Assembly: GCA_902772105.1 (NCBI GenBank)
Contig: CACXZI010000005.1
Coordinates: forward strand, 1-49,839
DNA length: 49,839 bases
Reading direction: 5' to 3'
DNA from: Oscillospiraceae bacterium
GTDB taxonomy: Bacteria; Bacillota; Clostridia; Oscillospirales; Ruminococcaceae
A program made the position numbers and the translations under genes. This document shows, one piece after another, positions 1-7,690 of the stretch. The notes below the pieces were generated by a model. It did no database searches and was not told where the DNA came from. It worked only from the letters and a program-made list of their open reading frames with translations. Position 1 is the stretch's first letter, and each line of letters opens with the position of its first letter.

Positions 1-2
1 CA

Positions 3-2051
3 AGTTCTCCGTCGCTGTTTCTGACAACGGCCCGGATCACCGGGACCTGGAAGGACAGAACGGCGAACATGGCACGGGGGATCATCTGTGATGTGCTGAC
101 AGGAACCAATGAATCCCCGCTGAAACGGGCAGCGCTTGAGCGCGGTCTGGCACGTGACCTGAATCTTTCGGTCGATGATACGGGGCTGCAAAGCTGGATT
201 GCCATGCATGCGGAGCATGTGACGGACGGAAAGGAACAGGAGATTCTGGATCTGCTTGAAGAAACAGGACAGAAGATCCGGAACGAAGGCCTGGACCGCA
301 GTGCGGTGGAAGCTTCCATGAACCGTGCTGTATTCCACCTGCGGGAGGAAGAAGAACCCCAGGGAATCGGACGGTGCATCCGGAGCATGGGAACCTGGCT
401 GTACGGCGGGGATCCGGTGGAATCTCTGGAAACCGGAAGCATGATCCGCTCCATGAAGGAGTGGCTGGAAGACGGTACTTTTGACCGGCTTGCGGCAGAT
501 ATGCTGCTGAACCGGGAGAACCTTATCATGCTGCATACGCTGCCTTCGCTGACACTCGGCAAGGAAAAAAGAGCAAGGGAATCGGAGAAACTGCGGAACA
601 CGCTGGGCAGGATGACGGAAGAGGAACGGGCGGAAACGGAGCGCATGCGTGATGAAATCGAATCCTGGCAGTGTACGCCGGACCGGGAAGAGGATCTTGC
701 CACGCTTCCGCTGCTCAGAAAAGAAGATGCGGATATCGAACCGGAATGGGTCGAAACAGAAATCAGGACGGTATCCGGTGTTCCGGTTATGATTCACAGG
801 CTTCCGTGCAACGGCGTTGTGCATCTGCGCGCCTATTTTTCCCTGACGGACATGCCACTGGAGGATCTGACCAGGGCGGCGCTCTATGCCGGGATGCTCG
901 GAAAGCTTCCGACACGCAGGTATGATGCGCTCCGGCTGCAGCAGGAAATCAAACGCCGGACCGGCAGCCTCGGCTTTGCGGTGGTGACACGGAGCAAAAA
1001 GGGAGACGCGGAGCACTGCGTACCGTGTCTCGGCGCTTTTGCAAGCGCCCTTGAGGAAAATGTGCAGCAGGCGCAGGAACTGCTGGCAGAGATCCTCCTG
1101 AATACATTGACCGAAGGCCAGGAGAACAGGATCCTGGAGATTGTCCGCCAGAACGATATGAATTCCCGGCAGCGGATTGTGAGCAGCGGACATATGGTTG
1201 CTGTCAGGAAGTGTATGAGCCTGTTCACCGCAGATGCCGCGGTGAAAAATGCGATTGACGGCGAACGTGCGGTGCGGTATGTCCATGCTTTTGCATCGGA
1301 TCCGGGACGGGAAATGGAAGCATTCCTGAGGACGGCCTGCAGGATCCGGTGCGAAAGTGCCTGCCGCGCAAGGCTTACGCTCAGCGTGACATCAGGAAAT
1401 GACATGGTGCCGGACCTGCTGGCCGGAGCTTTCCCGGCGGGAACAGGGGTTCCGGAATATGCCTCGTACCGGGAGGATGACGCGAACAGGATCGGATTCC
1501 GGATACCGTCACAGACCGGCTTTGCTGCACGCGGATACCAGCTGAGCCGATGCGGGAAAGAGTTTTCCGGGAGCATGTGGCTGGCAGGCGGTATTCTGAC
1601 TCTCGGATATTACTGGAACAGGATACGGGTGCAGGGCGGTGCGTACGGTGCCGGGATTCAGATCGACAGAAGCGGGAATCTGTTTTCCTATTCCTTCCGG
1701 GACCCGAGCCCGGGGAGGACACTGGAGGCGGACAGCGGTGCCTCTGCATATCTTCGTGAATTTGCTGCCGGCGGAGAAAGCCTGGACAAGTACATTATCT
1801 CAGCCCTGAATGAGATGAATCCGCTGCTGTCCCCCAGGGACAAGGGAGCGCTCGCAGACGCGAGGATGCTGACGGGATACACCCGCGAGGAAAACGAACG
1901 TATTCGCAGGGAAGTTCTGAATACAACGCCGGGGCAGCTCATTGAATGCGGCGAATGGCTGGATCGGTTTGCGGAAGAAGGGACCGTCTGTGTTGTTGCA
2001 CACAGCGATGCACTTGAACAGTGCGGAGATCTGGATATACGTGATCTGTGA
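3..2051 (+). CDS. M16C-family presequence-type metalloprotease, C-terminal part (5' end cut by window edge)
   Basis: The reading frame is open from base 3, so the ATG at 69 is probably internal and the N-terminal catalytic half with the zinc motif lies outside the window. The visible part resembles the second half of PreP/insulinase-like presequence proteases. A helical stretch like the M16C-associated linker is followed by the 'DLATLPLLRKEDAD' segment near residue 220 of the ATG-69 numbering, and then the third M16 fold, which starts at 'MIHRLPCNGVVHLRAYFSL'. Such enzymes degrade short peptides. The base composition is GC-rich and quite unlike everything after about 3100. The next gene begins 29 bases downstream. 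The family is convincing; that this DNA belongs to the same genome as the rest of the window is doubtful. Confidence 0.82.
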   Translation, partial: SSPSLFLTTARITGTWKDRTANMARGIICDVLTGTNESPLKRAALERGLARDLNLSVDDTGLQSWIAMHAEHVTDGKEQEILDLLEETGQKIRNEGLDRSAVEASMNRAVFHLREEEEPQGIGRCIRSMGTWLYGGDPVESLETGSMIRSMKEWLEDGTFDRLAADMLLNRENLIMLHTLPSLTLGKEKRARESEKLRNTLGRMTEEERAETERMRDEIESWQCTPDREEDLATLPLLRKEDADIEPEWVETEIRTVSGVPVMIHRLPCNGVVHLRAYFSLTDMPLEDLTRAALYAGMLGKLPTRRYDALRLQQEIKRRTGSLGFAVVTRSKKGDAEHCVPCLGAFASALEENVQQAQELLAEILLNTLTEGQENRILEIVRQNDMNSRQRIVSSGHMVAVRKCMSLFTADAAVKNAIDGERAVRYVHAFASDPGREMEAFLRTACRIRCESACRARLTLSVTSGNDMVPDLLAGAFPAGTGVPEYASYREDDANRIGFRIPSQTGFAARGYQLSRCGKEFSGSMWLAGGILTLGYYWNRIRVQGGAYGAGIQIDRSGNLFSYSFRDPSPGRTLEADSGASAYLREFAAGGESLDKYIISALNEMNPLLSPRDKGALADARMLTGYTREENERIRREVLNTTPGQLIECGEWLDRFAEEGTVCVVAHSDALEQCGDLDIRDL

Positions 2052-2080
2052 GAAATGAGAGGGAAGAGGAGAACCGGACC

Positions 2081-2848
2081 ATGAAAAGAATCATCTGCCT
2101 GGCTGCGGCACTGCTGCTGTGCCTGTGTCTCACATCCTGTGCACGTGAAACTGAAACGGAAGTAAATACAGCTCCTGTGGTTGTCGGCTTTTCCCAGCTG
2201 GGGGCAGAAAGCTCCTGGCGTATTGCAAACACAGAAAGCATGGAAGCTGCTGCAAAGGAAGCGGGTTTCGGACTTATGATGGAAAACGCTAACCAGAAGC
2301 AGGAAAAACAGATCGACGCAATCCGGTCTTTTATTGCTTATCGGGTAGACGTAATCATCTTTTCGCCGATCGTGGAAAACGGATGGGACAATGTACTGAA
2401 TGAGGCGAAAAGTGCCGGGATTCCTGTGATCCTGATGGATCGTATGATTGAAACAAATGATGAAAGCCTGTATACATCGTATGTCGGGGCGGATTTTTAT
2501 GCGGAAGGGAGAAAAGCCGGGGAATATCTGATCCACAAAGCAGATGCCATGAATGCCGAACATCTTAACATTGTAGAGATCAGCGGAACGATCGATTCAA
2601 CGCCTATGCGCGACCGGCAGAAAGGATTCCAAGACACAATCGAAAAAGATTCGCGTTTTACGATCATTGACAGTATTTCCGGAGATTTTCTGCGCTCCAA
2701 GGGCGAGGAATGCGCGTTGCAGATACTCGATAAATATGGAGTAGACGGTATAGATGTGATCTATTCACACAATGACTCCATGACATTGGGAATTCTGAAC
2801 ATTCTGGAACAGAATAATATACAGCCCGGAAAAGATATTATACTTCAA
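2081..2848 (+). CDS. Periplasmic-binding-type sugar lipoprotein of an ABC transporter, 3' end lost at a junction
   Basis: The start is the ATG at 2081, preceded by a purine-rich GAGAGGGAAGAGG site; an in-frame upstream ATG at 2048 lacks such a site. The N-terminus is a lipoprotein signal, with Lys-Arg, a Leu/Ala-rich core and the lipobox LTSC. The mature part follows the LacI-type binding-protein fold of the YtfQ/galactofuranose group: 'VVVGFSQLGAESSWR', 'IIFSPIVENGWDNVL', 'GIPVILMDRMI', 'GKAGEYL'-like and 'VIYSHNDSMTLG'. Homology stops abruptly after 'PGKDIIL' (about 2845), where the family would continue into a conserved Gly-rich turn and about 60 more residues. The frame stays open to 3172, but the added sequence is unrelated. 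The gene is therefore a fusion across a junction, most likely an assembly chimera. Confidence 0.8.
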
Positions 2849-3118
2849 GACTTGAACACTTTGCTTGCTTTCATAGAACAGTTTGATGGCAGCAAGGACA
2901 ATTGTGATGAAATAAATAGGTTCATTACGTTTGTTGAACAGCCTGACAGTCTCAATTTGGAATATTCTCACCTTGAACCGAATGAGAGTGGAGAAGTTGC
3001 TATAACAACTACTAAGTCAACAGCCTTCATACACGAGAATAGCCTTGTATATTTGGTAAGTGATCCTAAGATCAACGGTGTCGTAATGTCGTTAAAAGAC
3101 TTGGGGGATATTACTCAG
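2846..3118. other. Short unassigned segment between two junctions
   Basis: This stretch of about 270 bases is neither GC-rich like 1-2845 nor extremely AT-rich like the DNA after 3120. On the plus strand it is open in one frame, with an ordinary protein-like composition (for example 'FIEQFDGSKDNCDEINRF' and 'SLVYLVSDPKINGVV'). It matches neither the binding protein that precedes it nor the DJ-1 gene that follows. I do not recognise it. It looks like a fragment from a third source, joined at both ends inside genes. Confidence 0.5.
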
Positions 3119-3553
3119 TATAATGTTTTTGTCAACAACAACCGAATCTTCCTTTGGGTTTGCTCCTTCTAAAAATTTCTCAAAACCAGGGTAGCAGCAA
3201 GCATTAAGCCCTTTTAAAAAACCAAGTCTGCCTAAAATAGAAGGCGCTGCACAAATCGCCCCAATTGAAGCAACTTTAAAAGCTTCTTTTAATAAACTTA
3301 AAACCTTCTCGTTTGAAAAAAGATTTTCGGTTCCTTTTAAACCACCCGGAAGAATTAAAAAATCTTCTTTTGAAATTTCAAAATTAAATTCACTAATTTT
3401 AAAATCTGTTGAAACTTTTAAATTATGAGATCCAACAATTTCGCTTTTGTCTACTCCAACTAATTTAACATCTAGTCCACTTCTTTTTAAATAGTCAAAA
3501 GGAGTTATTGCTTCAACTTCTTCAAATCCATCAGCCAAAAATAAATATACCAT
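3119..3553 (-). CDS. DJ-1/PfpI-family protein, C-terminus missing at the junction
   Basis: Class I glutamine-amidotransferase-like fold of the DJ-1/YajL/ThiJ group, proposed chaperones or deglycases that act on glycated or damaged protein. It starts with 'MVYLFLADGFEEVEAITPFDYLKR', the DJ-1 N-terminus with its conserved Glu (E12 here), and has the nucleophile elbow 'ASIGAICAAPSILG' with the Cys of 'AICAAP'. SD AGAGGTGG lies just upstream. The homology ends at 'VVVDKNII' (about 3119), where the family continues with a Thr-Ser-x-Gly-Pro segment and a final helix; here the frame runs into unrelated sequence and stops at 3092. It is last in the minus-strand thyX-tmk operon, 13 bases after tmk. 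The truncation is probably the assembly junction, not a natural deletion. Confidence 0.85.
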
Positions 3554-3566
3554 ATTCCACCTCTTT

Positions 3567-4217
3567 TTAAATTATTTTTAAAATCAAATCACTAACTTTT
3601 TTAGCTATTTCTTTTTTTTCTAGCATTTCTTCGTTTTCATAACACCTAACAATTTTCCAATTTAATTTTTCAGCAGCAAAAAAAGCAGCATCTCTACATT
3701 TTTCTAAATAAAACAAATTCTTTTCATGTATATCTTTTTTTAAATTTCTTTTTTCAATTAATTTTGAAGATATTTTAACGTCAACATCTAAATATATTAA
3801 AATATCTTCTTTTGGAAGTTTTAATTTTTTAAATTCATAATCATAAAGCCAACCTAAAAAACCTTCCCATTCTTTTTCTTTTAACTTTGCCATCTGATGA
3901 ATTATGTTTGAACTAACATATCTATCTGCAACTATTATATAGTTTTTTTCATACTCTTCTTTCCATTCTTTAACAAAAGATATGTAATGGTCACTAGCAT
4001 AAAAACTGCTTGTTGCATATGCATTAACATCAAACGGATTTTTATCTATAAACCCATCTAAATATAACCTAACCAAAGACGAAGATAAACTACTATAGTT
4101 AGGATATTCCACTCGCTTTACCTTAAAATCTTTTTTCTTCAAACTTTCTTCTAAAATTTTAGATTGAGTTTCTTTTCCACTTCCATCTAATCCATCAAAA
4201 ACAATTAACTTTCCCAT
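3567..4217 (-). CDS. tmk: Thymidylate kinase
   Basis: Phosphorylates dTMP to dTDP with ATP in the cytoplasm, the step after ThyX in dTTP synthesis. The P-loop GLDGSGKET is at residues 9-17 and the DRY motif of the dTMP site at 98-100, followed by 'VSSN'. The LID region around residues 150-165 holds 'KRNLKKDIHE'. At 216 aa it is slightly longer than the usual 200-210. Its start codon lies inside the end of thyX, overlapping it by 23 bases, so the two are probably translationally coupled. This places thymidylate synthase and thymidylate kinase in one transcript. Confidence 0.95.
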   Translation of the reverse strand: MGKLIVFDGLDGSGKETQSKILEESLKKKDFKVKRVEYPNYSSLSSSLVRLYLDGFIDKNPFDVNAYATSSFYASDHYISFVKEWKEEYEKNYIIVADRYVSSNIIHQMAKLKEKEWEGFLGWLYDYEFKKLKLPKEDILIYLDVDVKISSKLIEKRNLKKDIHEKNLFYLEKCRDAAFFAAEKLNWKIVRCYENEEMLEKKEIAKKVSDLILKII

Positions 4218-4986
4218 CTTTCCTTCTCTTTAAATTTTCAAATTTTTCTTTAACCTTTTCTGCTTGCTTACAAGACATTTTTCCTTCTCCACATCCTTTA
4301 AAAACACAAGCAGGGCCCGCATGCTTAAAAATAGCAGGAGCAATAGGGTAAACAAGCTTTAACATTAAACACGCCAAATTATTAATTTCCCACTGAGCTC
4401 TACTACAACAACGAAGCCTAAAAAAATTTAATAAACTTCTAGCATTCATAGTAACAATAAATTGTGTTTCACATGCATTAGGAAGAACAAATCTAGCATC
4501 TTCTGCCGCTTTTTTTGCTGCCCTTTTTTCTGCAATATCTTCTTTAACTCCGCTTTTAACTAACCTTTCTTTATTATTTTTAGTTAAAATTTTTAACAAC
4601 TTACTATAACTTTCTTTTGAATTCTTAATAAATTTTAAAAAAACCTCTTTTGCCTCTTCATCATTTTCTATTTCTGGTGGAATAACAAAGGAAAAATTTT
4701 CTTCGCTAACATATCGTTGACTTTTAACACTAAAAGATGCTATTCTGTGCCTTGTTATTTGAGCCAAAAGCGACCGCGAAACACCTTCAATTGCAAAGGT
4801 GAAACTAACATGTTCTATTGGGCTTTCATGTCCAAAATCGAGCAAATTTTCAACAAACTTCTCTGCATCTTCATCTGTTGTTCTCTCTATAACTTTATCT
4901 ATACTTTTTTCACTATAACAAAGCTTTGCCGCAACAGAAACCAAATTTTGTGGAAAAGCCGTGTAGCTAATTAATTTAACCTTCAT
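4195..4986 (-). CDS. thyX: FAD-dependent thymidylate synthase ThyX
   Basis: Makes dTMP from dUMP using methylene-tetrahydrofolate, FAD and NADPH. The ThyX signature RHR-x7-S is present at residues 79-89 within 'RHRIASFSVKSQRY'. The C-terminal region carries 'MNARSLLNFFRLRCC', typical of the family, with the Arg of the substrate site. At 263 aa it is somewhat longer than the usual 220-250, the extra residues being a Lys-rich, Cys-containing tail ('FKGCGEGKMSCKQAEK'). The SD is weak (GGGGGAAAT). It lies 24 bases after the TSCPD gene and overlaps tmk by 23 bases. Having ThyX instead of ThyA means no dihydrofolate is produced at this step, so DHFR is less needed. Confidence 0.95.
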   Translation of the reverse strand: MKVKLISYTAFPQNLVSVAAKLCYSEKSIDKVIERTTDEDAEKFVENLLDFGHESPIEHVSFTFAIEGVSRSLLAQITRHRIASFSVKSQRYVSEENFSFVIPPEIENDEEAKEVFLKFIKNSKESYSKLLKILTKNNKERLVKSGVKEDIAEKRAAKKAAEDARFVLPNACETQFIVTMNARSLLNFFRLRCCSRAQWEINNLACLMLKLVYPIAPAIFKHAGPACVFKGCGEGKMSCKQAEKVKEKFENLKRRKDGKVNCF

Positions 4987-5010
4987 ATTTCCCCCAAAAA
5001 ATAAAATCTT

Positions 5011-5259
5011 TTATTTTGCCAAAATTTCTTCTAATGCAGTTGCTAATTGATCTGGACAAGAAGTTCCTTTAAATCCACATTGTATTCCTTTTAATTTTTT
5101 AATAACATCTTTTGCGTTTAGACCTTTAACCATTTCAGATAGCCCCTTTGTGTTTCCATTACATCCGCCATCAAATTCAACATTTTTTATTATTTCTCCA
5201 TCCATATCTATTGTTATTTTTCTGCTACAAACCCCTTTTGTTGTGTAGACATGTTCCAT
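5011..5259 (-). CDS. Small TSCPD-domain protein (TIGR03905-like)
   Basis: An 82-residue protein with the C-terminal motif 'GTSCPDQLATAL' that names the TSCPD domain, and conserved cysteines in 'GVCSRKITI', 'GGCNGNTKG' and 'GIQCGFKG'. The domain also occurs at the C-terminus of some ribonucleotide reductases, where it may bind metal; free-standing copies like this are common in Clostridia and have no assigned function. SD AGGAGAG is 6-7 bases upstream of the ATG. It lies between the PHP gene (15 bases away) and thyX (24 bases away), so it is co-transcribed with nucleotide metabolism genes. The link with ribonucleotide reduction is inference. Confidence 0.88.
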   Translation of the reverse strand: MEHVYTTKGVCSRKITIDMDGEIIKNVEFDGGCNGNTKGLSEMVKGLNAKDVIKKLKGIQCGFKGTSCPDQLATALEEILAK

Positions 5260-5274
5260 TTTTAAACTCTCCTT

Positions 5275-6117
5275 TTAATTCAAAATTTTTTCAATATAAA
5301 CGTGTGGTGTGAAACAATCCCCAATTCTAACAACAGAAGAATTATAAAGCCCGTGAAAATCGGTTCCACCTGTTGCTATTAAATTATTTGTTTTAACTAT
5401 ACTATATAGTTTTTCTCTATCAACATTTTTGTTTTTTGGGTGCCACACCTCAACACCATCTATTGCTTTTTCCAAAACCAATTCATCAAGAAGTTCAAAA
5501 CTATTGTGAACACTAGGATGGGCTAAAACAGATTTCCCACCTGCTTCTTTAATAGCCTTTAAAACCTCTCTAACTTCATTATGATGAAAAACTAGTCTAT
5601 CTTCTCCTTTAAAAACTTCGTTATATAACTCACCACAAACCTTATTTGAATATCCGCATTCCGCCAAAACACGTAAAATATTAACCTCAAAAACACAACC
5701 TACTTTAGAACGATATTTTTCAAATAATTCAGGAACAACATTATATTTTTCTACAATATGTTTAATAAATTCATCAGAAGCTTTTGTTCTATCTTCCAAG
5801 ACCTTATCACAATATGGTTTTAAAATATTAGGTTCTTTTAAATTATAGGCAAGAATATGAACCTTTCTATTTCTTTTTAAATCCATACAAGAAAGTTCAA
5901 CACCAAAAATTAAATTTATATTATATTTTTCACCCAATCTTTTTAGTTCTTCATAGTCATATAAAAAATCATGATCTGTTAAAGAAATATATGAAAGACC
6001 TGTTTTATAAGCTAAATAAATAACATGTTCCACATCTAAAGAACCATCAGAATTCCTGGTGTGTAAATGTAAATCACCAGAATTTTTTAATATGTTACTT
6101 TTATTTTCTAATTCCAA
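5275..6117 (-). CDS. PHP-domain metal-dependent phosphoesterase
   Basis: The polymerase-and-histidinol-phosphatase fold: 'GDLHLHTRNSDGS' gives the HxH metal site, 'ISLTDHD' the second, 'GVELSC' the third, 'LAHPSV' and the final 'GGTDFHG' the remaining His/Asp ligands. Stand-alone members of this type include nucleoside 3',5'-bisphosphate and oligonucleotide phosphatases (RNase AM/YciV-like); the substrate here cannot be read from sequence. The frame is open up to 6291, but those codons overlap the upstream membrane-protein gene. I place the start at the TTG at 6117, eight bases after an AAGGTGG ribosome-binding site (the GTG at 6123 is only two bases from it), giving 280 aa. Confidence 0.87.
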   Translation of the reverse strand: MELENKSNILKNSGDLHLHTRNSDGSLDVEHVIYLAYKTGLSYISLTDHDFLYDYEELKRLGEKYNINLIFGVELSCMDLKRNRKVHILAYNLKEPNILKPYCDKVLEDRTKASDEFIKHIVEKYNVVPELFEKYRSKVGCVFEVNILRVLAECGYSNKVCGELYNEVFKGEDRLVFHHNEVREVLKAIKEAGGKSVLAHPSVHNSFELLDELVLEKAIDGVEVWHPKNKNVDREKLYSIVKTNNLIATGGTDFHGLYNSSVVRIGDCFTPHVYIEKILN

Positions 6118-6182
6118 TGTCACAACCACCTTAAACTTCTTTCTTTTTATTATCACAGAAAAAATAAAAAAAGTCAAACATT

Positions 6183-6812
6183 TTAAACAAAAAATCTTGC
6201 AAAAATTAAAGTAGTTAAGGTGTCCACCAACGCTGCCACAATTAAAAGAATCAGTAAAACTAAAAATAAAGAAAAATATTCTTTTAAACACAAATTATTT
6301 TTTTGTCTAAATCTTCTATAAAATATGTTCTTAAACATTTTATTTGAAAGTTGAATACTACATTTTGAAGCTAAAATTATAATAAAACTAAAAATTATTT
6401 CACAAGGAGCTATTAATAAAATACAAAACAAAAACCCATTAAAACCTCTGGAATAATATAAAAAAGATGTGCAAATTCCAAGACCAAGCCCATGAAATAT
6501 AGGAACAAAAAACGAAATAGGCTGCCCAACTGGAATAAATCCAGCCAAAAGTATAAGCAAAACTAATGGGAAAAATTTAAAGATAGATGAAAAGAAAACC
6601 GCAAAAAAAGATTGTTTAACCCTAGTTGTTATATAATTTTGCATAACAAACCCAAGCTGATTTAAAGCTTCTTGTTTATTAAATGCAATTAAAATCGCTC
6701 CAAAAATAAAACCGAAAGTGAAAATAATAAACAAAATTTTAAAAAGATTAACCTTTTTAAAAGAAGTTAAAGAAAAAATATTTCGAGTTCTTAAAATAGG
6801 AAAATTTAACAT
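6183..6812 (-). CDS. spoIIM: SpoIIM / DUF95-type integral membrane protein
   Basis: About 209 aa with five or so hydrophobic segments and the DUF95 pattern: a first TM segment, a long loop ending in 'FFAVFFSSIFKFFPLV', a Gly-rich segment ('FHGLGLGICTSFLYYSRG'), then 'LIAPCEIIFSFIIILAS' and a last TM segment with 'AALVDTLTT'. In Bacillus, SpoIIM acts with SpoIID and SpoIIP in septal peptidoglycan removal during engulfment; DUF95 proteins also occur in non-sporulating bacteria. I chose the ATG at 6812 because the ATG at 6821 overlaps the SD (AAAGGATG). It heads the operon PHP-TSCPD-thyX-tmk-DJ-1; a candidate promoter is at 6835-6862. The sporulation role is inference. Confidence 0.8.
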   Translation of the reverse strand: MLNFPILRTRNIFSLTSFKKVNLFKILFIIFTFGFIFGAILIAFNKQEALNQLGFVMQNYITTRVKQSFFAVFFSSIFKFFPLVLLILLAGFIPVGQPISFFVPIFHGLGLGICTSFLYYSRGFNGFLFCILLIAPCEIIFSFIIILASKCSIQLSNKMFKNIFYRRFRQKNNLCLKEYFSLFLVLLILLIVAALVDTLTTLIFARFFV

Positions 6813-6834
6813 AATGCACATCCTTTTTTTTATT

Positions 6835-6862
6835 TATATAAAATTTTATGTTGGACGTGCAA
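6835..6862 (-). promoter_or_regulatory. Candidate promoter of the spoIIM-thyX-tmk operon
   Basis: On the minus strand TTGCAC (6857-6862), a 16-base spacer and TATATA (6835-6840), 23 bases before the ATG at 6812. The -35 matches only in part. Confidence 0.5.
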
Positions 6863-6885
6863 TTAATATTACAATTTTATTTTAA

Positions 6886-7680
6886 CTATTTTGAAAGCTC
6901 AAAAGCCCTTTTAGCAGTTTCTTCACAGGTTTTTTCAATTATTTTTAAAAAATTATTTTCTTTTAAAACTTCAATTCCTTTTTCTGTTGTCCCTTTTTTA
7001 GAACAAACATCAGATATTAATTCATCTATTGTTTTGTTAGAATCTAAAATCATCTTTGCGCTGCCTATTAAAGAATAACAAAAAAGTTTTAAAGCTTTAT
7101 CTTTCTCTATTTGTTTTCTTTCTGCAAAATCTAAAAATCCTTTTGCAAAATAATATATAAAAGCAGGAGAAGACCCATTAATTGAAACAATATCATTCAT
7201 TTTTTCTTTTGGAATTTCACAAACAACCCCACTTTTTGAAAAAATTTCTTTTGAAAATTTAAATTCATCTTCCAAAACATTTTTTCCTCTACAAATCGCA
7301 ACAGCTCCTGCCCCTAGAAGAAGAGGAGTGTTTGGCATAACCTGAACAAATTTTATGTTAAAATCAAAATATGAAGCTAAAAACTCTTCCCCTATTCCAG
7401 CTGCAATTGAAATTATAACAGTTTTTTCATTCACTTCTTCCTTTATTTCCTCCAAAACTTCTACGTAATTTTGAGGTTTAACCGCTAAAACAACATATTT
7501 TGCGTTTTTAACAACATCTTTTCCGTTTTCACAAAAACTAACATTTAGTTTTTCTAAATAGGAATAGTTATTTTTACTCCTATCATAAACAAAAATTTTT
7601 AAATTATCAGCAGAATTAAAAATGCCAGTTATTATTGCTTTTGCCATTTTTCCCGCACCAATAAACCCAATTTCGTTCAT
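6886..7680 (-). CDS. proC: Pyrroline-5-carboxylate reductase
   Basis: Reduces 1-pyrroline-5-carboxylate to proline with NAD(P)H, the last step of proline synthesis, in the cytoplasm. The N-terminal Rossmann motif is 'IGFIGAGKMAKAI' (residues 4-16), followed by 'VVLAVKPQ' near 70, 'VQVMPNTPLLLGAGAVAI' near 115-130, and the C-terminal dimerisation domain with 'SINGSSPAFIYYFAKG'. The length of 264 aa is standard. SD AGGAGGAAG precedes the ATG. It follows scfB by only 10 bases and is presumably co-transcribed with the SCIFF genes, an arrangement with no obvious functional logic. Confidence 0.95.
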   Translation of the reverse strand: MNEIGFIGAGKMAKAIITGIFNSADNLKIFVYDRSKNNYSYLEKLNVSFCENGKDVVKNAKYVVLAVKPQNYVEVLEEIKEEVNEKTVIISIAAGIGEEFLASYFDFNIKFVQVMPNTPLLLGAGAVAICRGKNVLEDEFKFSKEIFSKSGVVCEIPKEKMNDIVSINGSSPAFIYYFAKGFLDFAERKQIEKDKALKLFCYSLIGSAKMILDSNKTIDELISDVCSKKGTTEKGIEVLKENNFLKIIEKTCEETAKRAFELSK

Positions 7681-7690
7681 TTTCTTCCTC

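Noticed and set aside
884..2563. Several long minus-strand and alternative-frame open frames in the GC-rich part
   Set aside because: They are antisense shadows of the M16C protease and the binding-protein gene: Ser/Arg/Pro-rich translations without SDs or recognisable families.
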